Assembly: GCA_032622095.1 (NCBI GenBank)
Contig: CP136069.1
Location: 69,465,319-69,529,318, forward strand
Source: Siphonodentalium dalli
Lineage: Eukaryota > Mollusca > Scaphopoda > Gadilida > Siphonodentaliidae
Reading direction: 5' to 3'
DNA: 64,000 nt
In this document: positions 36,701 to 50,700 of the stretch, piece after piece
Position numbering within the stretch: the stretch's first letter is position 1
Layout: every line of letters begins with the position of its first letter
The notes under the pieces: model-generated
Told to the model about the DNA's origin: nothing
Databases searched by the model: none
Seen by the model: the letters and a program-made list of their open reading frames with translations, nothing else
Made by a program: the position numbers and the translations under genes

Positions 36701-39700
36701 CAATGAAATTTCTTTTGCCTCAACTAATTGTAAGTTGAAGTTGAGCGACTGGAACTTAACCGACATTTGGTAACTGATTATCACAGAACATCAATGTACA
36801 TATACAACATGTCGTTATAATTAATTGTGCATACCGATTAATATTTGCAAATCTTAGCTAGCCCGAATGTATTACTATTAACATGAGGGCTCGTATTTGG
36901 ATACTTGGAACGTCGCAAACGTTACATCGACTTAAAGATATTTATTTGAAATTCGGACTCTGTTCTTGCGATTCCATTTCCTTTCCCTCATTGTGTTATC
37001 GGAACAATCGTTAGAAACAATGAGATTATGTTTGTTATAACATATAGTATTATATGGCCTGTGTTCAAATAATGCTGTGTCTCTTGAATAGTCTCTTTCT
37101 TTACATGTCTGTCCAGTATTGCTGACAGTGTCCGCTTGCTACGAATCGTGCAACTGGTTTGATTGGGGACTAGGATTATCTGACACAAGATTGGGCACCA
37201 AGGATTTTCATTTCAAGTTCCAGGGCTCAAAATACATTTCATTTTACGAGAATCAAATGCTGAATCATGTCAGTCATAAGGCACTGAAAATTGTAAAGTT
37301 TTGTGAGAATCATTACGGGAATCGATTCGGTGATTCTCGTCGAATCTTGAATCCTGAGTTCCCATTGTCGAATGGCGATCTCCATCAATTCATATCGGTA
37401 CTCTGTCATTATTTCGGCGACAATTGTGTCTGTTTCTTTGCAATCACTCAATGTATTTTGCAGAATGGGCTTCCCTGTTCCATGACTGCACAGATATGCA
37501 AATGCAGTAGCCTGAACCTTCAGCTATAGTTTGCTTAAATATCCAAGGATACTTCCGTCCGTGGTCAGATCTCTTTGGAGAAATTTTGGATGCGAGCCTT
37601 TGGCTGGCCTACTTGTGGCAAGTCACCATATCCGTGTGACCTTGCATGGTCGCAGTGTTGAAATGATTCATTGGCTAGCCAGTGTCTCAATAAATTTTCA
37701 GTCAATCAATGTTTATACTTTTGATGATTTTTATGTTTGACATTTCCATGTGTTCACTGTAACAAATAGACAACATCTGAACTGTTATCCTCAGATATTA
37801 GTGCTTGTAGATACATTCAAATTACGAATTTAAATGATACAAAATGGTGAGCTTAAAAACATGTATGGCCAGCCATAATTGTTCCATACTAGTACAAGGG
37901 TATCAGTGCCTCAAGGGCTCAATGACATACGAACTGACTATATCAATATGGCGTACATTTTCACTGATACCGACATACTTCTGCGCTTTCAATCCATGAA
38001 TAGTCAAGGTGAACTACTATGCATTTATATTGTCATGTGCCCCCGATGCACTGCCAATAGCCTTTCCAACAGAGTCCATCACTTGGCTCTCTACCTTCTA
38101 TTTCCACATATAGAAAAGATCAAATAGCCTTCACTCACGTATTAAGCACAGTTACAGGAAATGCATTTATATTGCGCAGGGCCACTGCCACTATAATTTC
38201 CATCAGAGACCAACACATGGCTCTTTTCCTTCTATTGCCTCATATCCAATTGATTATTGGGCAAATAACAGAAAGGACAGCATTTGTATTGTCACACATA
38301 TAAAGTGCAGTTACATGAACAGCGTTTCTATTTATATTGCGCACGACCACTGCAGGCCTGCGTATTGGAGGCGAACGACGGTTCGGTTCATCTGGAGGTT
38401 GTGAAATCTAGGTCGCGTCAAAGTTGTACCGGTATGTGGCTCTCGTGATACTGAATATAACAGTTTGTGTAACCTATGGGTACCTAAGCACAACCAGACA
38501 ACCGACAAATACGTTACAGCTTACGATTTATTTTGCATTCGGCAGGCCTGCCAGTGCCAATTTCAAAAGAGTCCAAAACATGGCTCTTCTCCTTCTATTA
38601 CTACATATCCATATGATTATCTGGTAAATAGAAACCTAAATGAATAACACAAATGAAAGCATTTGTATCATCACACATATAAAGCGCCGTTCCGCAAGAA
38701 GCCTTTATATTGTGCATGACCACTGCCCAGTACCAGTGACTGGTGGGGTGCTACCATCGTTGATTTGGAAAACAAATCTTCAAGGGCGAATGCCACAGCT
38801 CCTGAGCCTTACGGTGGGGAAGACTCATCATGTGCCACTAACAGTGCACCAGCCAACCAGACTTCAGTTCTTCCCAGATGTAACCGCAGCTCGAGCTCTC
38901 ATTTTTGCTCTCGCAATTCAGAAGACGGATGTACTTGCGCCTGTATAATCATCAGTTGTTTTTTTCTCAAATTCAATGTCATTGTGGGATAGACCTCAAA
39001 ACATGCATGTTCCATGGCACTTTCACATTCCCATAATTTAACTGTGATGGGAACGATTTTATATATACCTTCCAATAGTTTAATATTGAATCAATGATTA
39101 CTATTACCAAGCACATTTTGTCAAGAGGGAACAGTGCACAGTTTAATATTCGTGAATTAGAAAATTACAATTGCTACGTGAACAATTGCTCCTGTCTCCT
39201 AGGAAGGACTGAGACTTCTGACTCTTCCCCACGGTCCGTGGCCCACTCCATTACGAGAGTGGGTCTTGTCCCCCTGGAATCATACTCCCTCGGGATATTC
39301 CAGGCCTGCTCCACCATCTGCGGACTTTCCGTAAGTGTATAAAACGTTCTCCTCACCGTAAGCAAGGACACCGCTATGTTCTTGCACAGGAGAAATCGGA
39401 TCTCATCGTCCTCTTCGCCGAGAAAAGACAGTATCTTACCTGCGGTTTAATTTCTAGCAGGTAAGATCACGTGGCCATAGTAAATAACGGAATTTACCTT
39501 ATTAACCTTGTTTTGCAATAACTAACAAATGTTTTGTATATTATGCTTGCTAATAACTAACAGAATGTCTTGTCTTGCTTATAGTCGAACGAGATTCGAC
39601 TTTGATGGCCGTACGGGTTGCTCATGAATATACGCGATATTGTCATAGTTGGTTGAGGGCCCATTGGTCCATGGTTTTACATTTTGAGCAAACGTACCAG

Positions 39701-42700
39701 TCTTAACTCGGGCAGGAACCATTCGGTCCCCCCTGGTCATGCTGCAAGCCCCGTCTTCTGCAGACCGTGGGAGGCAGGGTACCGTCCTCCGGAGATTCGG
39801 GCAACCAATCCTCCAGGACACAAGCACCCGCGCCTTTGGCGACTGTTCTGGGTGGGGAAGCCTCGTTGTCCCGTGCCGCACAAAGCGCACCAGCCAACTG
39901 GCCTTCTGACGCTTCCCCACGGCGCCGTGGCCCACTCCATTACGAGGGTCGGTCTTGTCCCCCTGGAAACGTCATCCCAAGTGATAAGTTCAGGCCTGCT
40001 CCTCTGCCGTCAGGGGATCCTAGTGGTATGTCATCGACGTTTATGTCAGCGTGTCAGGACCACCTGCATTTGGGAGATTCGGTGGGGGGCTTTCCCTGGT
40101 CAAATGGATCCTTTCAATTTCCCTTTTTTCCGCCATTTTGGCCTTGGGGTGGGAAATAACACCTTAAAATCTAACTGCGAGCACAATTGTTCCTCGTTCG
40201 AGCCATTCCCAGTGTGAGCTTCCCTCTAGTACCTTACATCAATCTGATGCAGGCTGTTCTGTTGCTGGCGTCGATCCTGACATGCTTTCTAGTTTCTATA
40301 ATTCTCCTGGCGTCTGATGGCTTTGACGACGATGAGCAAGGATCTCGGGCCGACGGTGGTTCCCACTGTCGGTCAAGGATTCTGTCGTTCCTAGGGAACT
40401 CGCTTTGCGTAAGGACACGACACGGGTCGATCTCTTGTAAAAAACTTCATCACAGGATATGTGTCAAATCTTGTTACAATGAATTACACAAACTTTGCAC
40501 AACTGTACCAGTCCTCGGGCTGTACCAGTTCGCGCCCCCTGGCCCTGCATCAGCAGACCGTGGCAGGCAGAGTGCCGTTCTCTGAGATTCGGGCAACCAA
40601 TCCTCCGGGACAATAGCACCCGAGCCTTTGGAGGCTGTTCTGTGTGAGGAAGACTCGCTGTCGCGTACCGTCAATAGCGCTTTCTATTTGGGAAGATATA
40701 AATAGTAAATACCGCCATCACTCGCATCGCAGGACACGAGAAAAAAGCAGCAGAAGAAGTCTCTACTGCTCGGTTTCTACTAGTAGCTGGCACGTATGGT
40801 ATGGCACTGCCTGGGATGTTTATTCCAAAAGACAAGGGGGGAGGTACAAGCTTGAGCAATGCTGGAATCTGAATTTATGAGCTCTTTCACATAACATATC
40901 AAAGCTGATTCATGACTAAATCACATTTACATGAAATCTGTTTGGAAGAGTACATTCCCGTCAAACTGGAATATTAAATTTATTGCTCGTTGCCTCCTCC
41001 TGGGCTTGCATTCTAATCCATATAGTTCAGTTGAAGGGCTTCTCCTTGGCGGAAAAATATAATTTTTAAAATTAAAATTAGTTTTTCCTCAAGGGAAGCC
41101 CGAAACTGAACTATCATAGAGCCCTCCCATGACGGTGTCATTCCCAACCCCGCGACTTGCAAATCTTATTCCTAAAAGTCGGAAATAAAACTGGCTAGAT
41201 GAATTGTTAAGAGCGCGAGATTTGCACGGGACGCATTCATGCGTGAGCTAATCTGAGCACTGATTGACCGGAGTCGCTGATTGGCCGGAGTAGGCTAATA
41301 AACGGACAATAAATTTTAACCCTCCTGATAACACAAGGCCGAGGATAATAATCCATATAGTTCAGTTTCGGGCTTCCCTTGAGGAAAAACTAATTTTAAT
41401 TTAAAAAATTATATACTTGCTTTATGATTCTATTGTACCTCATGTTCCAGTATCAAAGTAAGTCAATAAAGAATTGAAATACTTATAAGCACACTTTGTA
41501 TTTAAGTTATATATAGTTTATCTTCGACTACTGATTAATTGCCCCCCACCCAGGTTTGAACAATCTCTTTTCAAGTTTTCAGTAAATTTTCTCAGAAATT
41601 TCTCCGAATACATGCCTCACTGGTTGATTAAATTTAATAAACTTTAAATCTATTGTCTATTTCTTGGTAATCTTTTCTTTTGTTCAATAACAGAATTGAA
41701 TTTTTATTGTACTAATACTAGAAGGTGACCCGACTTTGTCCGGGCTTTGACCTTGAATTGTCCATTTTGAAGGTGAAGGTCAGGTGGGGTCACGATTTGA
41801 CCCGTCCAAAACACTGCCCGGACAAAAGTACCCGACAAAAGTACCCGTCGAAATCCATCCGGTTTGACCCGATTTGACCTTGAATTGATCATTTTGAAGG
41901 TCGAGGTCAGGTCGGGGTCACGACTCGACCCGTCCAAAACACTCACTGGACAAAAGTAACCCTATGTATCAACTTTCGTGGAAATCCCATCAAAATTCGC
42001 GATTTGACCTTGAAATGACCCGATTTCAAGGTCACGTCGCACGGCAAATTAATAGGCCTATGCCACTCCCCGACGGAAAGTACCCCCACATACCAAGTTT
42101 CATCGAAATCCTGTGATATTCGGGCGTTTGACCTTGAAATGACCCGATTTCAAGGTCAATGTCACATCGCACGGGCAAATTAATAGGTTTATGCCACTCC
42201 CCGACCGAAGGTATCCCCACATACCAAGTTTCATCGAAATCCCGTGATATTCGGGCGTTTGACCTTGAAATTACCCAATTTCAAGGTCAAGGTCACGTCG
42301 CACGGGCAAATTAATAGGCCTATGTCACTCCCCGGCCGAAAATACCCCCACATACTAAGTTTCATCGAAATCGGCTCGGCCGTTTTCGAGTCCATCGATT
42401 ACAGACACACACACAGACAGATCTTCCAAAATATATAATAGACTAGAAGGTGACCCGACTTCGTCCGGGCTTTGACCTTGAATTGACCATTTTGAAGGTC
42501 AAGGTCAGGTGGGGTCAAACACCAACACCCCAAAAATGGTGGAAATCGGCCCAGCGGATACCGGGAAATCGGCCCAGCGGATACCGAGATAACCTATGCA
42601 TCAAATTTCGTCCGTAAAAATCCGCCAGTTTCACCCGATTTGATTTCCACTCAAGTATATAAACGCACCTCATATACACACGCTCATTAATTATCAAGTT

Positions 42701-44749
42701 TCAACGTAAAGATAAATTACCATCGGTGCCCAAGATATCGCCAAGACGTCTGAAACAGTCAAATGCATCGGCCGGTTAAGCGTTAACGTGATCTAACGTT
42801 ATGACCTCTAACGACGTCATAGAAGTTACGCATTGTTTTTATCCTGATGGTAGATAGTACCACTTCTTCTTGATAATTGAGGCAGATAACTAAAACGGAT
42901 ACATACGCATTATATATCGTTGGAAAGAGGAAACACGAAAGATTCTCACAGTGTCATTATTATGACTGGCATTTTATTATTCGCGCTGTTTCGAATCGAT
43001 TTGTAAGCACCGAACTCAAATGAAAGTCCCGTAACACAGCGTAAAAACAGATTTGACCTCGGCACGTGAAAAGTTGACCTCGGATCTGAAAATCAATAGG
43101 CCTATGTCACCCCCCGGCCGAAAATACACCCACATACCAAGTTTCATCGAAATCGGGTCGGCCGTTTTCGAGTTCATCGATTACACACACACAAACAAAC
43201 AAACGCACCCTCAAACACACAAACAGATCTTCCAAAATATATAATAGACTAGCCGATGAGCCCGACGTTGTCCGGGCTATTCAAAAACCAAATTTCAAGT
43301 CGATAGCTCCACCCGTTTCGAGATCTGGTCTGCGCATGCGCGAAGCTTGCGACGCACGGGCTCGGCGACCCGATAAAATTTGTATCAGGGGCAAGATACA
43401 TTCACATAGCAAATTTCATGTCGATAGCTCCACCCGTTTCCGAGATCTCGTCTGCACATGCGTTGCACGGGCGTCGCACGGGCTCGCCAATACGACAACG
43501 ACGACCGCATGGTCAAACTACACACATGTACCAAGTTTCGTCCCGATCGGTCGAGAATCGTAGATTTGTATAAATGACATACAGACATACAGACAGACAT
43601 ACAGACAAACAGAGGTCTTCAAAATATATAATAGACTAGCCGATGAGCCCGACGTTGTCCGGGCTATTCAAAAACCAAATTTCAAGTCGATAGCTCTACC
43701 CGTTTCCGAGATCTGGTCTGCGCATGCGCGAAGCTGGCGTCGCACGGGCTCGGCGACCCGATAAAATTCGTATCCGGGGCAAGATACATTCACATAGCAA
43801 ATTTCAAGTCGATAGCTCCACCCGTTTCCGAGATCTGGTCTGCGCATGCGCGAAGCTAGCATCGCACGGGCTCGGCGACCCAATAAAATTCGTATCCGGG
43901 GCAAGATACATTCACATAGCAATTCGATAGCTCCACCCGTTTCCGAGATCTGGTCTGCGCATGCGCGAAGCTGGCGTCGCACGGGCTCGGCGACCCGATA
44001 AAATTTGTATCGGGGGCAAGATACATTCACATAGCAAATTTCAAGTCGATAGCTCCACCCGTTTCCGAGATCTCGTCTGCGCATGCGCGAAGCGGGCGCC
44101 GCACGGGCTCGCCAATACGACAACGACGACCTCCTGGTCAAACTACACACACGTACCAAGTTTCGTTCCGATCGGTCGAGAATCGTAGATTTGTATTAAT
44201 GACAGACAGACATACAGACAGACAAACAGACTAACAGAGGTCTTCAAAATATATATGAGACTAGCCGATGAGCCCGACGTTGTCCAGGCTATTAAAAAAC
44301 CGACGAAATTCGTATCCGGGGCAAGATACATTCACATAGCAAATTTCAAGTCGATAGCTCCACCCGTTTCCGAGATCTGGTCTGCGCATGCGCGAAGCTG
44401 GCGTCGCACGGGCTCGGCGACCCGATAAAATTCTTATCCGGGGCAAGATACATTCACATACCAAATTTCAAGTCGATAGCTCCACCCGTTTCCGAGATCT
44501 CGTCTGCGCATGCGCGAAGCTGACGTCGCACGGGCTCGGTGACCCGATAAAATTCGTATCCGGGGCAAGATACATTCACATACCAAATTTCAAGTAGATA
44601 GCTCCAACCGTTTCCGAGATCTCGTCTGCGCATGCGCGAAGCGGGCGCCGCACGGGCTCGCCAATACGACAACGTTCACCGCCTGGTCAAACTACACTCA
44701 CGTACCAAGTTTCGTCCCGATCGGTCGAGAATCGTAGATTTGTATTAAT

Positions 44750-44785
<36 letters not shown>

Positions 44786-47700
44786 AACAAACAAACAGAG
44801 GTCTTCAAAATATATATGAGATGACCACAAATGTAGGCCAATTTTAAAGCTAGATACCTTCAACACAAAATGACGAAATGGTCCATATCTTGCCCATAAA
44901 AATTAACTCATATTTGTTCCCAAATCATCAGTTAATAATAGAATCAAGCACATGGCTGTTTGAAATGCCATAGGTACCCTGTAGGTAGGCCTATAAACTA
45001 TAGTGTCTAAAATATTACAAGCTAATTAGGTTACCACTGCATTTCATAATGGGGAATTGCCGTAAATCCTATACCATAGGCCTATGAATCCTGTAACGCA
45101 TGGCGCTGTATTCTAGTAGTGGGTGGCTTATTATTTAATGACCCAAATTCAATGTCTGACATTCAAGAATAAAATTATAATGTTAGGCCGACATAATTTA
45201 TAATTTCTGATTGCAACAATGAAACAAGATGTGCCCTTATAGATACAGCACAGCTATCCATACTACTGCCCATGAATTGTGTCACCTGGACTAAGTCCCA
45301 GGTTGATGTCATCAGTTCAACATCAACAAATTGAGTGAAAAAAGTATTGAGAACATTTTGCTCTGTTTTATAAATTGTCATAATTTCGTTAAACATAATT
45401 ATTTCACACTGGGGCTTGTTTGTCTGTTAAATGTATCTACATCCTTAGCTGCACCCATTAAACTATGTGTTAGCTATTTCAAAGACTTTTAACAGTTGCC
45501 TCTTAAATATACATGTATTTTAAATTGTTACTATTCTTTGTGATAAAATGTTATAATAGCTTTTTGAGAGTTTTCATGTTGTGTACCAACAACAAAAACG
45601 ATAATAACAACAACAATCATTTCCATTTCAGTGGTGATTGATTCTGGCTCCAGATATGAGATTGCACACAAAAGTGGGATATCACATTTCTTAAAATTAT
45701 AATGTTAGGCCGACATAATTTATAATTTCTGATTGCAACAATGAAACAAGATGTGCCCTTATAGATACAGCACAGCTATCCATACTACTGCCCATGAATT
45801 GTGTCACCTGGACTAAGTCCCAGGTTGATGTCATCAGTTCAACATCAACAAATTGAGTGAAAAAAGTATTGAGAACATTTTGCTCTGTTTTATAAATTGT
45901 CATATCTTCGTTAAACATAATTATTTCACACTGGGGCCTGTTTGTCTGTTAAATGTATCTACATCCTTAGCTGCACCCATTAAACTATGTGTTAGCTATT
46001 TCAAATACTTTTAACAGTTGCCTCTTAAATATACATGTATTTTAAATTGTTACTATTCTTTGTGATAAAATGTTATAATAGCTTTTTGAGAGTTTTCATG
46101 TTGTGTACCAACAACAAAAACGATAATAACAACAACAATCATTTCCATTTCAGTGGTGATTGATTCTGGCTCCAGATATGAGATTGCACACAAAAGTGGG
46201 ATATCACATTTCTTAGAGAAATTAGCATTCTCGGTGAGTTTACTGTATCACACTTTCTCAGGCCTGTTCATTCGCGTCGTTAACCCTTTGAGTGCCAGGT
46301 CGATTTTTGTATCAACCCATATACCCTGTGCCAATGCATTCTCTTATATATGCGAGTCGACCATAGGTCACCTCGCATATATAAGAGAATGCATTGGCCT
46401 ACCATTTTTTTTTTCTTTTTTTTTTTTCTTTTTACAATTTTAATAATTTATTCTTATATTCTTTAACAGACTTATTTTGTAGGTTTAGGGCCGATGAGAT
46501 CGGCCCCTGGCACTCAAAGGGTTAATAAGACACATTATTTTTCAGAACCTGCCAATGTTTTTTTTGTACAAATTTGAAACAAATTACTGCAGACATTGTC
46601 TTAGTGTCACATTGGGTACCGGTAAGTCAGCAGACAGCAAAAATTCATTGTTGAATTCCAAGGACTACTGGGATAACAAGGTTATCTAGATTTCTGGAGA
46701 AGGTTGCATTATCAGTGAGTAAGTCATACATGTGTATCACAATTTTTGGAAGCATTCTCTGGTTTATTTTATTGCGTTGAAAGGAATATTCAAGCATTTG
46801 TCTATTTATTTGCAGTGAGCACTATTCAAATCTGTTATTGGTATTTGAATATTCAATTGACTCTTGGCTGCTTGAAGCAGCCCGGTTTATTTAGATTAGG
46901 CTAAAAAATTGCCTGGGTCAGAAATATTTCCTCGGCTATAAAGCCTAGGATCTTCATAGTTGCATGATCAACACATACCGGTATATCATCAGTTTACAAT
47001 TGATGTGGAATAATCATGGCAGACTTGGTTGGGTCTGGCTTACATGTACAATTGCTGATTAAGATAATCCTTGTTATTTTAATAGTCATTGAAATTCAAC
47101 AATGAATGTTTACTGTCTACAGACAAAAAAATTTTGGCCTAGGCATTTGTCTTGGCTCAGGCGATCGCCGATGCCAATTAACCCTTCCATGACTGGTACT
47201 TCCTGCAATTTTGCGAAAACCCTCTGCCAATGCATTCTATTATATATACGAGTCTCCCATAGGAAGACTCGCATTTATAAGAGAATACATTGGCCTAACA
47301 TTATTTACCTTGACCTTGTAAACCAGTGCATTCTCTTATTATATTATGCGAAGGGCTGCCTATGGGAGACTCACACATTATAAGAGAATACACTGGCACA
47401 GGATATTTAATGCTGCACCAGCACAGCTCCTGACACGAAAGGGTTAACAGGACTGGGCAAGGCATAGTATAAAGTACAGGATACTGAATTTAGGTTAGGC
47501 CTAAAAAAAAAAATACCTTTGTTTCCCCTAACGGAGCTGAAAAATATAGGTGCCTGCGGGCGGGATTTTTTTGTTTTTTTTTGTTTTTTGTTTTTTAAAT
47601 CTCCCAAAAGTTCTCACTATCCCATGTATATATACATGTCAGGTGTGATTTGAATGCTGGGAGCATCATATTATGATATTGGAAGGAGATCAACAAGACA

Positions 47701-50700
47701 CACCTTCACAAGGCATAAAATAGAATAGCATAGTATTAATTTATTTGTATTTAAAATCACAAAGTACAATAAAAAGTAAATATTCAATACCAATTCAATC
47801 AAAAATATCCTATAACAACATATGCTACCATTTTCACTTTAAAAGTGTTTAAAATATTATTTGAGATCACAATCGGCCGATTCAGGTGCCGATTCCGATT
47901 ATTGTAATAATTATACCAGAATATTTATATGTGTTATATAATACTTAGAATTAGAAGCAAGCAACAACCGTAGTAATATGCCAGTACACAGTATACATAA
48001 TTATATACGTTTGGGTAAGTATATAGGTAGGTATGGGCGGACTTGTGATCGAATACAGGCACATGTCCTGCAGAGGGTGTGGTACGGGGCCTCGGTGTAT
48101 TTATTGTAATGTATTGTATCGACGAATCGACGATGCAATGCATTAACTTACCCATGTATTCTAAGCTATTCCACAACAAATAGTTTGAAAGTTTGATGTA
48201 GCCACGTGCATGACGACATATCCACGGCCCGTTTTTGATAACAATTCATCAAACGGCATTTTTCTTTGATCCCAATTCAAAGACATCACATCAAAGGAAA
48301 TGACCCGACTGAACTAGTTGCAAGTTACACCATGTTCATGTCAATTTCGCAGACACGATTTGATTGTCGATTTCGGCATGGTCATCAAAATAATCATTGG
48401 TGGTGACCTATACGTGACGTCACACGAGGCTGACTGGATGGAATGACATTGTCTTCGACTATTTAAAGTTAATCATTAATGGAAAGTTGTGTTGGGTGAA
48501 AGACTTTGAAAATATTAATTATATAGTAAAATTAATAAATAAATTTCTTTAATTCTTTTTAATATCTGACTATTAATGCTTTTACAGTTTTTATTCCTGC
48601 ATCCTGACAACTGATATATACACATGTTATAATATGCTCAATTTAATTGAACAAACAGTGAAGTCAGCTGCGCAATTAAATGTCACGTGACATGCACTTT
48701 CGGTTTCTACAGTTTATACCTGTTTTACGCTGTGTGTACTATATAGATAGATTTGTTGTGCTGCATATGCATAGATTTTGATTTTTTATAGTCTGACACA
48801 CATAAATCAAAATGTCTACACGTTGACGAAAAATAAAGTTAAGTATCGGCGTACATGAGTCCCATGAATCCATGATGTATGTAATGTGTGTACATCATCA
48901 TATAATTTATGATTACGCGCTATCACGGCGTCATCATCGCAGCCTGGCTCTAACCCAAAGTGTCGCGTTCTTCCCGGCGATCCCCACTGTAATATATTGT
49001 TCAAACATAGACCCAGGTACGGCCGGTGTATTGAAGAGGAGATGGCTATATATCAAGTTTGTGTTTGGTAAATCACTTTCCCCATGGTCATTTATTCAAC
49101 AAAACATCGTCATATTTAAAACAATTTATTGAAGAAAAACAAGCACCTGGTTTCTATTTAGACAATCGGAAATGCCGATGTTGAAACCAGAGTACCGATT
49201 GTCATCCGATGGGCCACAATCGGCCGATTCCGATTGTCGTTCCCGATTATCGGCTCATCACTAGAAGATTTAAACGAAAACGATGTATTTTTTATTTTCC
49301 GTGGGCGCCACCATTTTACGAAATGCGTCCGGACGTCCAGTCATTAGAAACGGGGCCTATTATAAAGCGACGAACTGAGACAAACAGCGTCGGCAGCTAT
49401 TTTCTTTTATTTAATAGGTGCGGGCGGGTTAGGGGAAACAAAGTTATTTTTTTTTTAGGCCTTATCGGGAAATAACCTTAATGTCTAAATGTTAGCTCAA
49501 CTTGACAAAAGTCCATCTGTCTGTGTGTGCATGCGTGTGTCCATCAAAAATTTCCTTCAACACACCTACAGGCCACATTTCTCGTCCTATCATCACCAAA
49601 CTGTTCTACAGCCAACGTTTTTCATTCAATTGATCCCAAACTTCAATTGGCTCTTTGGGTTGACCTCTGGTTTTTCGTTCCTCATTCATATTCATCTCAT
49701 TAACTGCAAATAAATGCATAATCGTCTTTCAAATTATGCCGTCTCCAAGATGATCTACAGTGTCATTGACACCTTCATTTTATAGTATTCAGTGAATTGA
49801 CAGCTTATGGTTAAATTATGTTTGGATGGTTTTATGGAATAAAAACTTACAATTTTTCCAAGTAATCTACATGTATATAATACATCCTCCAATGCATTTT
49901 GGCCATTAACATGAATTAAAAATCTATCAGTTTCTAACTATGGATAGATTTGAGATTAAGTTTAAAATTCTCAGGAACCCTGATGAGGGAGGTGCCCAAG
50001 AACCACATATTTTTATTTATTTGGCCTAACACAAACATCAGTGAAGATTTTCATAATATGTATATTTTTTTATATTTTATGTATTTATTACATGATCCAA
50101 CCCTTATTCCATTTATTAAACCCATTATATAGTAATGATATGCAACAGTCATTGTATAACAGGAAATAGTGCCAGGTGTACCCAAATGTATTGTTGTTGC
50201 GCAAACGTGACTATTGACTTATGGTTTGTTGTCTGTTGTATGCTAAATCAATGTTTGTGATTATTGTTGATTTCGTTTGAATAAATATTTCATTAAATTT
50301 ACGCCAGTAAATTCGTCGAAGAGTCTATTTTATCTGGGACTACTTCTTTACGTGGGAAAAACAATGCATAGTTACTTGAAATGTCATCGCAGTCCTTATA
50401 GAAGTCGCTGTTTGTTGCACGTCCCATTTATTGATTTAAGTATGTTTTATGGTGGTTTTGGATCAAGTAATAAATAGAATCTACAACTCATCGTCAGTTT
50501 ATAACAAAATTTGCAAAACTCATCCAGTAAATTATGTCTGGACCTTGCCAAACGCATGGTCCAGACCAGGGTTGTCAATAGGTACTGGTACCGGTACCAG
50601 AACCGGCGGTAATCAGGAATTAATTCGGTACCGTTTCTCGGTACTGATTGTTGATTTCTATTAATATACATCTTAACAAATATAAATGGTTAATTAAGCA

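Larger units (their letters stand above)
35915..41057. mobile_element. Possible 5.1-kb element with GGCGGAAAAA ends
   Basis: TTTTTCCGCCAAGGAGAAGC through CTTCAACTGAACTATATGG at 35915-35953 is repeated inverted at about 41018-41057. Either one element spans this stretch, or two related ends lie by chance in opposite orientation. The inner part (36140-38000) has no recognised gene. The left end begins 34 bp after the PMPCA exon 2 donor. Confidence 0.45.

Noticed and set aside
43336-44672. Repeated ORFs with [13 protein letters not shown] / [14 protein letters not shown]
   Set aside because: Translations of ~120-bp tandem units in both strands; no start context, no splice sites, no domain.
41715-44822. 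CRISPR-like array
   Set aside because: Units are long, contiguous and lack unique spacers; the genome is eukaryotic.
45632-45702. Mutually exclusive alternative exon 3
   Set aside because: It lacks the 3' third of the exon and any donor and reads into a stop; it is a truncated duplicate, not an alternative exon.
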